DNA of 64,000 nucleotides from Sanguibacter antarcticus. Its GTDB lineage: Bacteria > Actinomycetota > Actinomycetes > Actinomycetales > Cellulomonadaceae. Of this stretch, positions 23,841 to 33,461 are shown one piece after another. Made by a program: the position numbers and the translations under genes. Position 1 is the stretch's first letter. Every line of letters begins with the position of its first letter. The stretch lies in NCBI RefSeq assembly GCF_002564005.1, contig NZ_PDJG01000001.1:2976001-3040000 (forward strand), read 5' to 3'. The notes beneath the pieces were generated by a model. It saw only the letters and a program-made list of their open reading frames with translations. It made no database searches and had not been told where the DNA came from.

Positions 23841-24176
23841 TTATGTCCGGGGGGTCTCGTCGCCGCGCGAGACGTCCACCTGGTGCGTCGAGTCCTTGTC
23901 GATCACCTGGTGAACGGCCGAGAGCGTGCACCGGTAGCTCCCGCCCGGGAAGGGCGTGAGGTCCTTGCAGCGCATGGTGGCCTCGAGCCGGGCCAGCACC
24001 GAGGCCGGCAGGTCCGAGACATGCATGACCATCGGCTGCGACGGCCGGGTTGCCTCGATCTCCACGAGCAGTGCACGCACATCGCCGGCACGCATGCTGA
24101 CCAGCTCGTGGTCGTCCCAGCCGTCGAGCTTGCGAGACAGGCGCGCCCGCTGGACGGGCGTCAGCATGAGGGTCAC
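23841..24176 (-). CDS. Small phage-like hypothetical protein, 111 aa
   Basis: The GTG at 24176 overlaps the upstream stop by four bases and gives MTLMLTPVQRARLSRKLDGW. A helical N-terminus is followed by a strand-rich part (PFPGGSYRCTLSAVHQVI). No family recognised. With the two genes upstream it forms an overlapping three-gene set typical of temperate phage or integrative elements. Confidence 0.5.
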   Translation of the reverse strand: MTLMLTPVQRARLSRKLDGWDDHELVSMRAGDVRALLVEIEATRPSQPMVMHVSDLPASVLARLEATMRCKDLTPFPGGSYRCTLSAVHQVIDKDSTHQVDVSRGDETPRT

Positions 24177-24445
24177 GCGCTTTCCCTCCCCTTCTTCCAG
24201 GGGAGGTCGCAGGTCGGGGTGCCTGCGGCCACGTCGTAGAGAAGCTCCCACCGCCCCTCGATGTGCTGGTAGACGCGCCCCTCGGCCACGCCGTACCGGA
24301 GGTCCCCGTCCGGAGAGCGGGTGTTGTGGGCGCGCGACGAGATGGACGCCAGGGCCTGGCCGCGCTTGAGGTATGCGCGTGATGTGGGTGTCCGGCTGGG
24401 GATGACCGAGGCGTATGGCCCCTCGACGGGCAGGTCGCCGCTCAC
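24173..24445 (-). CDS. Small phage-like hypothetical protein, 90 aa
   Basis: A basic protein (SRTPTSRAYLKRGQALASIS) with a beta-hairpin-like middle (LRYGVAEGRVYQHIEGRWELLYDV). It overlaps both neighbours by four bases (ATGA and GTGA), so it is translationally coupled. No family recognised. Confidence 0.5.
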   Translation of the reverse strand: MSGDLPVEGPYASVIPSRTPTSRAYLKRGQALASISSRAHNTRSPDGDLRYGVAEGRVYQHIEGRWELLYDVAAGTPTCDLPWKKGRESA

Positions 24446-24725
24446 CGCTTCACCTCCACGGCGCCGACCTCGACGAGCTCGCGAGCGAGGGCGTCCGGGG
24501 TGAGCTCAGTGACGATCTCGAATGCCTGCTCCATCGCGGTGGTGAGGGTGGCGATGTCCGCGTCGACGGCGTTCGTCTGGTGGTAGTCCCAGAACGCCAA
24601 GGGCGCCAAGGGGCACCCGGTGAGGCCGAGCGCCTCGAGATCCGCCTCGAACACCGCCCCGTCGGGACCATCGGCCTTCAAGTAGCCCGGTGCGTCAGTG
24701 CCCTCCACGACGGGGGCGCTTGGTG

Positions 24726-24729
<4 letters not shown>
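24442..24729 (-). CDS. Phage-like hypothetical protein, 5' end cut by IS30
   Basis: About 95 codons. The middle (AFWDYHQTNAVDADIATLTT) and C-terminus (DALARELVEVGAVEVKR) are acidic and helical. The longest start, TTG 24729, lies inside the IS30 terminal repeat, so the true N-terminus was probably lost when the element inserted; a GTG seven codons downstream could serve. No family recognised. Confidence 0.45.
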
Positions 24730-25791
<1,062 letters not shown>

Positions 25792-25842
25792 ACCCGCACC
25801 CCTCGCCGACCAGCACTGTTACTACGACGCTATGACACCAAG

Positions 25843-26232
25843 ACGGACCGCGCGCCACAACGTCTTCCACGTCGTGCCGAGCCGTCGGGCAAGACCCTCG
25901 ATCGTGGCGTGCTGCCGGCGCAGCTGCTCGACGAACAACCCGACCGGGCAACCGGCATCAGGGCACCGCCAAGTCCGCTGCCGCCACCGCACCTCGACCC
26001 GGACCGCGCCGGGAACATCACGCAGCCGCCGGACCCGCCGCCCTCGCCCGACCGCGACGACCCCGCACGACGGGCACCCCATCAGCTCCCACGGTGTGGA
26101 GACCGTCACCGTCAAGCACGTCGGGCCGCGTTCAACCTGCTCGACATGGACACCATCCAGCCCGAGCAGGACATCACAGTGCGGACAAGGACCAGTCGTG
26201 GGCGCGCCAGCGCACCCCGTAGCGTTGGACAC
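25843..26232 (-). pseudogene. ISL3 transposase N-terminal fragment
   Basis: MSNATGCAGAPTTGPCPHCD begins a typical ISL3 zinc-finger region with paired CxxC motifs (CPHC, CPSCG, CPDAGC), then PGAVRVEVRWRQRTWRCP and the helix-turn-helix HATIEGLARRLGTTWKTLWRAV. About 20 residues expected after VGLFVEQL are missing, and homology stops at the IS30 boundary. The whole DDE domain is absent. Confidence 0.85.
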
Positions 26233-26353
26233 CGTCGAGGCACTCGTTCAGAACAGGTTGCTTGGTCACTACCGATCCTCGGGGACCTCGACCCCTCAAC
26301 CCACCACCACGCTCACCGGCGAGCCGCCACCCCCACCGGAAGTCCGAAGAGCC
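25843..26353 (-). mobile_element. ISL3-family element fragment, 5' end
   Basis: The outer end looks like the ISL3 terminal repeat GGCTCTTCGGACTTCCGGTG (read on the minus strand from 26353). The transposase starts at 26232 and is cut at 25843 by the IS30 insertion. Only the 5' part remains. Confidence 0.65.
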
Positions 26354-26388
26354 AGCCAGTTCCAAGGAACCAGACAGAAAAAGGGATC

Positions 26389-27351
26389 ATGAGCGATAAT
26401 CGCCTCCATCCTATGGAGCAAGTTGACAACGCTCTCATGAAGCGCCTCTGCGAGCCCTACGGGCTGGTCCCAGAGGGTTTCTCCGTGCTTAGCGGTGGGC
26501 TTATTAACACTAACGTTAAGGTGGAGACCGCCGAAGGTCCCGTGTTGCTAAGAATCTACATCTCCGAGCGCACGTGTGAACAGGTTGAATTTGAAATGTC
26601 GGTTCTGAAGCAGCTCCATGAGCAGGGATTGCCTGTTCAGCGCCCCCGCTCGACCGTCAACGGTGCTCTCGTCTCGTCTGACTCCGGGCGCCACCACGTT
26701 GTCCTGGACTTTGTGCCCGGTACTGCGATGGATGACGAAGATCTCGACGACCGGATGGCCGCCGACATCGGCCGCTTCGTTGCGCACATGCATGAGGCAC
26801 TCGATGGATTCGTTCCACGAGGCTCGCGGCCCTCTGCTGACACGGCGTTCATCGACACACAGCTCGACTCTTTGGCCGAGCTCGAAGGTGGATACCGTGG
26901 AGTGCAGAACCTCTGGCCTGCAATTCGGGATTACTTTAACAGCCGCGACGTGGCGCAGGGCGTGGTACACGCCGACATCTACCCGGGCAACATCATCGTT
27001 GACGAGACGAATCGACTTCGGGCCGTTATTGACTTCGACGACTGCTACTGGGGTACGCAGGTGTTCGACCTCGCGATCGTGACCATGGCGTTCTCCTTCA
27101 TTGGCGCGTGCGGTCATGACTGGCGACGCGCGGGTCTCGTCCTCGGTGCCTACGAAGCCGTCCGTGGTCCGATCGATTCGCAGGACCTCTACTTGTCGAT
27201 GATCCTCAACTGTGTCCGGTTCTACGTTTACACCTTGCCGTTGACGCGCGCAGAAGGCCGTGAGGCGATAGAGAACCCGTTTGCCCGACGCGCTGCACAC
27301 TTGGTCGACGCCACGACACGAACTGAATTTTTCACCTCGAGGGAACTGTGA
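26389..27351 (+). CDS. Phosphotransferase of the APH/choline-kinase/homoserine-kinase II superfamily
   Basis: A 320-aa kinase-fold enzyme. N-lobe: GLINTNVKVET and VLLRIY with the ATP-site Lys replaced by Arg in this strand. C-lobe: Brenner motif HADIYPGNII (catalytic Asp, Asn) and the metal motif VIDFDDCYWG. It would phosphorylate a small hydroxyl compound; candidate substrates include homoserine, choline-like alcohols or an aminoglycoside. GC and codon use are visibly less biased than in the flanking chromosome, and it lies between two ISL3 ends, so it is acquired cargo. ATG 26389 has AAAAAGGGA upstream. Confidence 0.85.
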   Translation: MSDNRLHPMEQVDNALMKRLCEPYGLVPEGFSVLSGGLINTNVKVETAEGPVLLRIYISERTCEQVEFEMSVLKQLHEQGLPVQRPRSTVNGALVSSDSGRHHVVLDFVPGTAMDDEDLDDRMAADIGRFVAHMHEALDGFVPRGSRPSADTAFIDTQLDSLAELEGGYRGVQNLWPAIRDYFNSRDVAQGVVHADIYPGNIIVDETNRLRAVIDFDDCYWGTQVFDLAIVTMAFSFIGACGHDWRRAGLVLGAYEAVRGPIDSQDLYLSMILNCVRFYVYTLPLTRAEGREAIENPFARRAAHLVDATTRTEFFTSREL

Positions 27352-27470
27352 GCCCGAATCCATCCTGGAAGTACGCACATCTCGTCAGTTTTCTACAAGA
27401 TTTGGGCGAGAGGACTCTTAGCGAGCAACTTTTGCGGCTCATCGCATTCGAGGGTGTAGTTGGGGTCTGA
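27348..27470 (+). pseudogene. Truncated gene coupled to the phosphotransferase
   Basis: A GTG at 27348 overlaps the phosphotransferase stop (GTGA) and opens a frame starting VSPNPSWKYAHLVSFLQDLG and continuing ERTLSEQLLRLIAFEG. At about 27436 it runs into the ISL3 terminal repeat and stops at 27470. It is the first 30 or so codons of a second cargo gene whose remainder was removed by the ISL3 element. Family not recognisable from this length. Confidence 0.6.
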
Positions 27471-28139
27471 AGCCGCCGGTTTCGAGTAGGGATCGGGCGA
27501 TGTAGTTCGTCAGATTGCGGTACCCGAGGGCGGACCCGCGTAGGTGTTCGAAGTGGGCCAGGACGTCGTCGGCGCGCTTCTTCAGGGTCCGCCTGAGAGT
27601 GATGACTTCGCTCAGTGCGCGCGGGACGCCGCTGGCGACCGCGTCAATGCGCTCGCTCATCAACGCTCGGCCTTGGAGCGACCCTCGACCATGTCCAACA
27701 GCCTCGCTGGCCCCGTGCCGTCGCGAATCGGGGTCAGGCCGATGATCGACAGTGACGTACTTCTCGCCGCGGCGGGTGTGGCGCCACACGTGCCCGCACC
27801 CGGTGCACTGGTAGCGGCGCACCGTGACCAGCAACACCGCGGGACGCCAGCCCACCGGCTCGTGGCCAACCGGCGCGTCACGCTATCCCCGGGCGAGCCC
27901 TCGCACCCACACCGACGACACCACCCGCCGTCCTGGACGACCCGGCACGCAAGGACCGTCCGGTCAGGTTCAAGGCGTTGCCCCACAACATGCAACCCGA
28001 GTTCGTCGAGGCGAGCGAACGTGGTCAGGTCAGGGCAGGCAAAAGTAGCGTCAAGCACGTCGAGGCTCTCGTCTGCGCTGAGCCACCAAACCCGGTACGA
28101 GACACCCTCCACGCACGTATCACCAACGTCATGACCCAC
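27439..28139 (-). pseudogene. ISL3 transposase, frameshifted and deleted
   Basis: Pieces of one ISL3 transposase can be read in two alternating frames: TFACPDLTTFARLDELGLHV (N-terminus), then VRRYQCTGCGHVWRHTRRGE, then LTPIRDGTGPARLLDMVEGR, then the C-terminal LRGSALGYRNLTNYIARSLL and GGFRPQLHP. At least three frame changes are needed. Two large internal parts of the DDE domain are missing; one deletion seems to join GHVWR to a downstream HVWR. It is inactive. Confidence 0.85.
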
Positions 28140-28148
28140 AACACCTAG
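28117..28148 (-). repeat. 32-bp motif shared with 21892-21923
   Basis: The 28-kb copy of the motif described at 21892. It overlaps the last codon of the VIT-family gene and the 5' end of the ISL3 element. The two copies bracket most of the island in the same orientation. Confidence 0.4.
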
Positions 28149-28906
28149 ATGCCGCTCACGCCGAGCAGGTTTCCGATCGCGAAGGAGATCGCCATGGCGA
28201 CGGCACCTCCGACGACCATGCGCAGCACCGCGCGCGTGCGCCCGGCGCCGCCGATGGTGGCGCTCGCGCTACCGGTGAGGGCGAGCGCGAGCAGGACCGC
28301 GACGAAGGTCACCGATACCCGGAAGGCGGCTGGAGCGAGCCAGATCGCAAGGAGGGGGAGGAGCGCACCGACCGTGAACGAGATCCCGGACGAGATCGCA
28401 GCATGGGTCGGGTTCGTGAGGTCGTCGGGGTCGAGGGTCAGCTGGGCATCGATGTGCGCGGCGTGGACGTCGTGCGCCGTGAGCTCTTCCGCGACCGCGC
28501 GGGCGGTCGCCTCGGAGGCTCCCTTACGGCGGTAGACCGCCGTGAGGTCGTCGAGCCCGGCCGCCGGATCGTCGTCGATCCGGCGCCGCGCCCGCGCGAT
28601 GAGGGATCGTTCTGCGTCGCGCTGGCTGCTGACGGAGACGTACTCGCCGAGGGCCATCGATGCTGCGCCTGCCACGAGCCCGGCGACGCCCGCGGTGAGG
28701 ATCGGACCGATCTGCGACGTCGCACCGGCGACACCGATGATGAGCCCGGCGATCGAGATGATGCCGTCGTTCGCGCCGAGCACCCCGGCACGCAGCCAGT
28801 TGAGCCGTGCGGCATCGCTCGCACCTGTGTCGCTCGCACCTGTGCCGGTCGGTGGGAGCGCACTGTCGAGCGGGAGCTGGCTGGGGCGCGACTGCAGATC
28901 GGTCAT
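28145..28906 (-). CDS. VIT1/CCC1 family iron/manganese transporter
   Basis: A 253-aa membrane protein. The first helix has the family motif LRAGVLGANDGIISIAGLIIGV, followed by MALGEYVSVSSQRDAE, the metal-translocating glutamate region. A cytoplasmic acidic helix domain (about 95-150) precedes three further helices. VIT1/CCC1 proteins export Fe(II) or Mn(II) from the cytosol; this relates to the two iron-uptake systems in the window. An Ala/Ser/Thr repeat (GASDTGASD) lies near the N-terminus. The stop codon abuts the ISL3 element, so native downstream sequence has been displaced. Confidence 0.92.
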   Translation of the reverse strand: MTDLQSRPSQLPLDSALPPTGTGASDTGASDAARLNWLRAGVLGANDGIISIAGLIIGVAGATSQIGPILTAGVAGLVAGAASMALGEYVSVSSQRDAERSLIARARRRIDDDPAAGLDDLTAVYRRKGASEATARAVAEELTAHDVHAAHIDAQLTLDPDDLTNPTHAAISSGISFTVGALLPLLAIWLAPAAFRVSVTFVAVLLALALTGSASATIGGAGRTRAVLRMVVGGAVAMAISFAIGNLLGVSGI

Positions 28907-29059
28907 ATCGAGGACGGTACGTCGATCAATTGCATTCCGCTAGCAAGGAAAGGAAACGCTTTGCATGGAGAGCCGAACCTAACAAAGGCATTGTTTACCT
29001 TCTGTCCGGCGTATTCTTTTCGGCTATTCCGGGCGCGAGGAACGGGGCGTCGGAGCGGC
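28907..29059. other. AT-richer intergenic segment
   Basis: This 153-base stretch is visibly richer in A and T than its surroundings (for example around 28960-29030) and separates the VIT gene from the XRE gene. No gene is visible. It may be the remnant of a partner gene or foreign DNA. Confidence 0.35.
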
Positions 29060-29374
29060 CTACCCGCGACGAGGCGAGACGCCGGCGGTGGGTGGTGTGC
29101 CCGTCCTGGGGGTCGGCGCCACGGTGACGGCGGAGCCGATGGGGACGACCACCAGCTCGTAGCCGCACTCGGTGAGTGCAGCTACGAGCGTGTCTGTCGC
29201 TGTGGGCAGGCCACGTTCCATCCGGGAGACGGTCGGGCGAGACGAGCCGATGGCCTGGGCGAGCTCGCTCTGCGTCGTGCCGCTCGTCGTGCGGACGGCC
29301 TGGACGGCGCTGGCCAGCGCGCCGAGGGTCCGCACGCGGTAGAACCGTTGATGCATCGTTGCTGACTCATCCAT
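29060..29374 (-). CDS. XRE-type helix-turn-helix protein (HipB-like)
   Basis: A 104-aa protein. A Cro/CI helix-turn-helix fills residues about 12-70: LGALASAVQAVRTTSGTTQSELAQAIG, then SSRPTVSRMERG and TLVAALTECGYELVVVPI. That arrangement is like HipB-type antitoxins, but no HipA or other toxin gene is adjacent. The C-terminus is Pro/Arg-rich. A TAAGAT box six bases before the ATG suggests a leaderless transcript. Confidence 0.82.
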   Translation of the reverse strand: MDESATMHQRFYRVRTLGALASAVQAVRTTSGTTQSELAQAIGSSRPTVSRMERGLPTATDTLVAALTECGYELVVVPIGSAVTVAPTPRTGTPPTAGVSPRRG

Positions 29375-29380
29375 GCGTGA

Positions 29381-29386
29381 ATCTTA
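29381..29386 (-). promoter_or_regulatory. Leaderless -10 box TAAGAT for the XRE gene
   Basis: TAAGAT on the minus strand lies six bases upstream of ATG 29374, with no Shine-Dalgarno sequence present. Confidence 0.45.
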
Positions 29387-29463
29387 GGAGAGTCATGATC
29401 GTGCTGACGACGGACAGGTCACCGACGGTTCGCGCGGGAACCTCACCCGGTCCCGTGGCACGT

Positions 29464-30486
29464 TCAGGCCGTCTCGTCGGCAACTCTGATGAGCACCTTG
29501 CCCGTGACGCCGGCCGCGACGGCGTCGTGCGCTGCCGCGGTCTGGTCGAGGGGAAACCAGGTGAGCGGGAGCCCGGCGGACTCTCCGACCGGCAGGACGC
29601 CGGCGCCCAGCGCGGCCGTGATGTCCTCCGCGGCGGCGTGGAGCGCTCGCTCCCCCACCGTGTAGAGGAGCAGGCCCTGCCAGCGGACGTTCTTGACGAA
29701 GCTCGCGACGATCGGGGCCGTGAGCTCCTCACCGTTGTTGTTCGCGTAGTAGGCGATGCTGCCGTGGTTGGCGATCACCTCCACGTCGAGCGCCGCATTC
29801 TGCGCAGGCGCCACCTCGACGACATGGTGGACGCCGTCGGGGGCGATCTCCCGGATGCGGTCAGCGAGCGCGTCGTCGGGGTAGCGGACGATGTGGTGCG
29901 CGCCGGCGGCACGGGCCAGGTCGGCCTTCGCGTCGCTGCTGACCGTCGTGATGACGGTCGCTCCCGCCCACGCAGCGAGCTGGATCGCGGCGTGGCCGAC
30001 GGCTCCGGCACCGCCCTGGACGAGGACGACGCGTCCGGCGAGCGCACCGGGGGCGAGCCGGGAGGGGCCGTCCTCGTGGACGGTCAGGGCGCGGTGCGCC
30101 GTCATCGCGGGCACGCCGAGGCTGGCTGCGACATCGAGGCCGACGCCGTCGGGCAGGCGCACGGCACGGTCTGCTGGGAGGACGGTGAGCTCCTGAGCCG
30201 TTCCCGTCGGGCGCCCGTGCGCTGCGAGGTACACCCACACGCGGTCGCCGACAGCCAGGCTCGTGACGCCGTCGCCGACCGCGTCGACGATGCCTGCACC
30301 GTCCTGGTTCGGGACCATCTCAGGGAATGCCAGGGCGCCGCCCGCACGGGCCTTCCAGTCGGTCGGGTTCACACCGGACACGACGACGCGCACCCGCACC
30401 TCACCAGGGCCCGGGACGCCGACCTCGCGGTCGACGAGAGACAGGACGGAGGAGTCACCGGGACGGGAGAACACGATTGCTTTCAT
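29464..30486 (-). CDS. NADPH:quinone oxidoreductase-like medium-chain reductase
   Basis: A 340-aa MDR-superfamily protein. N-terminal GroES-like domain with VSGVNPTDWKARAG and NQDGAGIVDAVGDGV; Rossmann motif VLVQGGAGAVGHAAIQLAAWAG. The usual structural and catalytic zinc cysteines are absent, placing it with zinc-independent quinone oxidoreductases. It would reduce quinones or enones with NADPH in the cytoplasm. The ATG at 30486 gives the family start MKAIVFSRPG. It shares orientation with the response regulator upstream, 47 bp away. Confidence 0.93.
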   Translation of the reverse strand: MKAIVFSRPGDSSVLSLVDREVGVPGPGEVRVRVVVSGVNPTDWKARAGGALAFPEMVPNQDGAGIVDAVGDGVTSLAVGDRVWVYLAAHGRPTGTAQELTVLPADRAVRLPDGVGLDVAASLGVPAMTAHRALTVHEDGPSRLAPGALAGRVVLVQGGAGAVGHAAIQLAAWAGATVITTVSSDAKADLARAAGAHHIVRYPDDALADRIREIAPDGVHHVVEVAPAQNAALDVEVIANHGSIAYYANNNGEELTAPIVASFVKNVRWQGLLLYTVGERALHAAAEDITAALGAGVLPVGESAGLPLTWFPLDQTAAAHDAVAAGVTGKVLIRVADETA

Positions 30487-30533
30487 GTGCAGGTACAAGG
30501 AGCGGGGGCTGTGTCGTATTCCGTCGGCCGTAC

Positions 30534-31253
30534 TCACGAGGGTGTCGGTAGCAGGACGAGCCCGCTCTCGTAGGCAGCGATCACGAGCTGCACGCGGTCG
30601 CGGCAGCAGAGCTTGCGGAGGATCTCTGACACGTGGGACTTCACGGTCGCCTCGCTGATGAACAGCTCGACGGCGATCTCGATGTTCGACAACCCTCGGG
30701 CAACCGTGAGCAGCACCTCTCGCTCCCGGCGGGTGAGGTCCTCGAGTCCAGGTACGGGTGCCGCCCGGCGGGTGGGGACGGCGAAGTCGGCGACGAGGCG
30801 CCGGGTCACGTTGGCACCGAGGAGCATAGAACCGTCGCCGACGAGCCGCACTCCGTCGACGAGGCGGTCCGCCGTGACGTCCTTGAGCAGGAACCCGCTC
30901 GCGCCGGCGCGCAGTGCGTCGTAGACGTACTCGTCGAGGTCGAAGGTCGTCAGGACGAGCACCTTGGTGCTCGGGTACTCGTCCGTGATGCGTTGCGTCG
31001 CCGCGATGCCGTCCATGACCGGCATCCGTACGTCGACCACCGCGACGTCGGGCTGGTGCGTCGCGACGAGGGCGAGCAGCTCCGCGCCGTTGCCTGCCTC
31101 CCCGAGGACCTTCAGGTCCGGCGCCGAGTCGAGGATGGCGGCGAAGCCCCGGCGCACCACGGCTTGGTCGTCGGCGACGACGACGGTGGTCGCCGTTTCT
31201 CCCGTCGTGCCTTCTCCCGTCGTGCCTTCTCCCGTCACCTGTCCGCTGGTCAC
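30534..31253 (-). CDS. NarL/FixJ family response regulator
   Basis: A 239-aa protein. A variable N-terminus contains a short tandem repeat (GEGTT units, DNA 31197-31236). The receiver has VVADDQAVV, VAVVDVRMPVMDG and FLLKD. The LuxR helix-turn-helix is LTRREREVLLTVARGLSNIEIA, then EATVKSHVSEILRKL. GTG 31253 overlaps the kinase stop by four bases. Probable targets are nearby genes such as the quinone oxidoreductase; not proven. Confidence 0.94.
   Translation of the reverse strand: MTSGQVTGEGTTGEGTTGETATTVVVADDQAVVRRGFAAILDSAPDLKVLGEAGNGAELLALVATHQPDVAVVDVRMPVMDGIAATQRITDEYPSTKVLVLTTFDLDEYVYDALRAGASGFLLKDVTADRLVDGVRLVGDGSMLLGANVTRRLVADFAVPTRRAAPVPGLEDLTRREREVLLTVARGLSNIEIAVELFISEATVKSHVSEILRKLCCRDRVQLVIAAYESGLVLLPTPS
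31197..31236 (-). repeat. 15-bp tandem repeat in response regulator
   Basis: TTCTCCCGTCGTGCC occurs twice in full and a third time in part. It encodes repeated Gly-Glu-Gly-Thr-Thr in the flexible N-terminus, so copy number could vary without breaking the frame. Confidence 0.8.
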
Positions 31254-32527
31254 ACGCTCACCTCTGCTCGCCCGTGTGCGGTGACGTCGACCGGCAGGGT
31301 GACCATGAGATGGAATCGGTCCTCCCCGAACTCTGCGGTCATGGTGCCACCGAGAGACTCGACCCGTTCGCGCATCCCGATGATTCCGCGCCCAGGTTCC
31401 GCCGGTCCCGTGCCCCGTGAGAGGTTGGTCATGGTGAACCCGACGGTGGAACAGGCACGTGTCCGGGCGAGCGTCACAAGAGATCGTGGGGCATGACGCC
31501 GTGCGTTCGTCAGTCCTTCCTGGACCGCCCGGTAGAGGACGTACCCCTGTGCGGACGGCACGGTGCCCCACCCGCCGTCGACGTCGACGTGCTGACCGGC
31601 GGCTTGGGCGCTGAGCACGAGCTCGTCGATGTCTGCTGCCTTCGGCTGCGGCGCTCTGCTCGGCTGTCCGTTTCCGCTCACCTCGGTGCGCTGCAGGACG
31701 ACCAGCACCTGGCGCAGCTCACCGAGAGCCTGCCGGGCGTCCTCGGCGATGTCTGCGAGGACGGCCCGTGCGGCGGCATTGAGGTCCGGGTGCTGGTACG
31801 GCGCGCTCTCCGCGCGTACAGCGACGAGCGAGACATGGTGCGCGACGACGTCGTGCAGGTCACGTGCCACCTGTGCGCGCTCGCCGGCGATGAGCTCGAT
31901 GTGCAGCGCGTGCGTCTCTTTCACGAGTGCTGAGAGCTCCTGTCGCCTGGCGCGTTCCAGTGTGCTGATGCTGGCGATGATCGCGACGACCGCAGTGATG
32001 GCTGCGACGTACAAGACGAAGACCACGAGTCGTGACCCTGGTGTCAAACCCGCAGTGACGAAACCGATCGGGAGGACCGCGGGGGTCTCGGTCTTGCAGT
32101 ACACGGCGACGATCGACAGGGCTGCGGCGTAGGGGGCGACGGCGCGGCGCCAGGACACGGTCGCGGCCAGTGCTGCGACGGTGATCGTGCCGAGGAGCCA
32201 GCCCCACACGAAGGTCTGCCACCACGGCACCATGAGGAACGGGAGAAGGGTGAGCCCTGTCGCAAGGAGTGCCGAGCGCTTGGTGAGGAGTACTCCGACG
32301 ACGACGCAGGCCCCTGCCACCGCAGTGAACACTGCGAGCGTGTCGCGATCGGGAGGCATGAGAATGGAGGCAGTCCGCTCGAAGTGCATAGCGATAGTCA
32401 GGCCAGGTGTCACGACCAGGAAACCCGCGACGACGAGCGCGAGCACCACGGTGACGGCCTCCCGTCGGCACCACGCGACGACGGAATAGACGGCGCTGGG
32501 GGAAGCCGTGGACACTGTGGTGGTCAT
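31250..32527 (-). CDS. DesK-type sensor histidine kinase
   Basis: A 425-aa kinase with five to six N-terminal membrane helices (about 20-180), a helical linker, the HisKA_3 motif ARDLHDVVAHHVSLVAVRAE and a HATPase domain with N-box EGLTNARRHAP and G-box GRGIIGMRERV. ATG 32527 gives MTTTVSTASP. It is translated just before its response regulator. The large membrane part without a periplasmic domain suggests sensing in or at the membrane. Confidence 0.93.
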   Translation of the reverse strand: MTTTVSTASPSAVYSVVAWCRREAVTVVLALVVAGFLVVTPGLTIAMHFERTASILMPPDRDTLAVFTAVAGACVVVGVLLTKRSALLATGLTLLPFLMVPWWQTFVWGWLLGTITVAALAATVSWRRAVAPYAAALSIVAVYCKTETPAVLPIGFVTAGLTPGSRLVVFVLYVAAITAVVAIIASISTLERARRQELSALVKETHALHIELIAGERAQVARDLHDVVAHHVSLVAVRAESAPYQHPDLNAAARAVLADIAEDARQALGELRQVLVVLQRTEVSGNGQPSRAPQPKAADIDELVLSAQAAGQHVDVDGGWGTVPSAQGYVLYRAVQEGLTNARRHAPRSLVTLARTRACSTVGFTMTNLSRGTGPAEPGRGIIGMRERVESLGGTMTAEFGEDRFHLMVTLPVDVTAHGRAEVSV

Positions 32528-32704
32528 GAGCCCATCGTGCCGTTCTCGTAGCAGGGGGGCCTCGGTCCTGAGACGGATCTTCCTCCCCGTCGCGAGGAGC
32601 ACACCGACGAGCAGATCGCTCCCTCCGGCACAGGGTCGTGCGTGGGGCCGCCCGGCTCGGCCGCGAACGAGGGGACGCGGACTGTGTCCGGACGTAGACG
32701 GCCG

Positions 32705-33328
32705 CTACCTGTTCTGGCGTGCCCGTACGCGGGCCAGGACCTGAGGCGCTGTCCGCTCGCCGTGCTCGGTCCAGGTGCCGGACAGGATCTCGACCTGGAG
32801 CCCGTCGGTCGCGGGTTCGCCGTCGGGTGCGTCCGTGCCAGGGGTGCGCACGAGGTCGAGGCGAGCGCCGGCGGTCTGTGCACCGTCCTCGATGCCGGGG
32901 CCGCTGCCGACGACCGTGGCCGTGGACTCCCGCAGCACGGGCGCTCCGTCGACCTCGACGTACTGGTCGGCCTCGCGGGCGCCAGCGAGCACGGTGTCGA
33001 CGAGGACCGCACGGTAGACCGGGTCGCCTTCGGCGTCGTAGACCCAGCGGCGACCGAGCACCGAGTGCTCCATCGTTGTGATGAGGAAAGAGTCCCCACC
33101 GGCCAGGGGTGCTGCGCGGTAGGTGAGCGGGACCTGGAGGACCGGACCGCCGGCGCGCACGAGCAGCGTCTCGATGCCCACCTCGCCGTCCGGGTCGTCG
33201 AAGCGGTAGGACGCGACGAGGGTCAGGGCTGTGTCCGCTGTGCCGGTGAACCACGGCTGGGTCGGGACCCAAGCAGCAAGGGCCTCGAGCTTTGTCGGTC
33301 GGATCGTCGCCTGGTGGATGAGCGCCAT
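32705..33328 (-). CDS. Maltokinase N-terminal cap-like protein
   Basis: A 207-aa protein beginning MALIHQATIRPTKLEALAAW. The pattern AAWVPTQPWFTG and then VASYRFDDPDGEVGIETLLV is that of the cap domain found at the N-terminus of actinobacterial maltokinases (Mak) and in stand-alone CG0192-type proteins. The kinase domain is absent, so it is not a maltokinase itself. It may bind a sugar or regulate glycogen/trehalose metabolism. It is isolated from such genes here. Confidence 0.82.
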   Translation of the reverse strand: MALIHQATIRPTKLEALAAWVPTQPWFTGTADTALTLVASYRFDDPDGEVGIETLLVRAGGPVLQVPLTYRAAPLAGGDSFLITTMEHSVLGRRWVYDAEGDPVYRAVLVDTVLAGAREADQYVEVDGAPVLRESTATVVGSGPGIEDGAQTAGARLDLVRTPGTDAPDGEPATDGLQVEILSGTWTEHGERTAPQVLARVRARQNR

Positions 33329-33461
33329 GGGTCGACCTTAGACGTCGACCGACACCCATCCGGTTGCGGACCCTCGTGCGGGGTCCAACACTGGCGTGAG
33401 GGGTATCTGCTCCGGGGTGCAACCGTGCACGGTCGGAGCCAGCACAGGAGCGGGGACATGG

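Larger units (their letters stand above)
27436..28148 (-). mobile_element. ISL3-family element, internally deleted
   Basis: The 3' end is marked by GGCTCATCGCATTCGAGGGT at 27436, similar to the ISL3 end at 26353. The 5' region contains the 32-bp motif and abuts the stop codon of the VIT-family gene. Most of the element's middle is missing. Confidence 0.6.

Noticed and set aside
23559..24239. Plus-strand frame of over 200 codons across the hairpin region
   Set aside because: It crosses two strong hairpins and is antisense to the better-supported phage-like genes; composition is non-coding-like.
25822..26232. An intact ISL3 transposase gene
   Set aside because: It ends at the IS30 inverted repeat, lacks the catalytic domain and has an internal gap.
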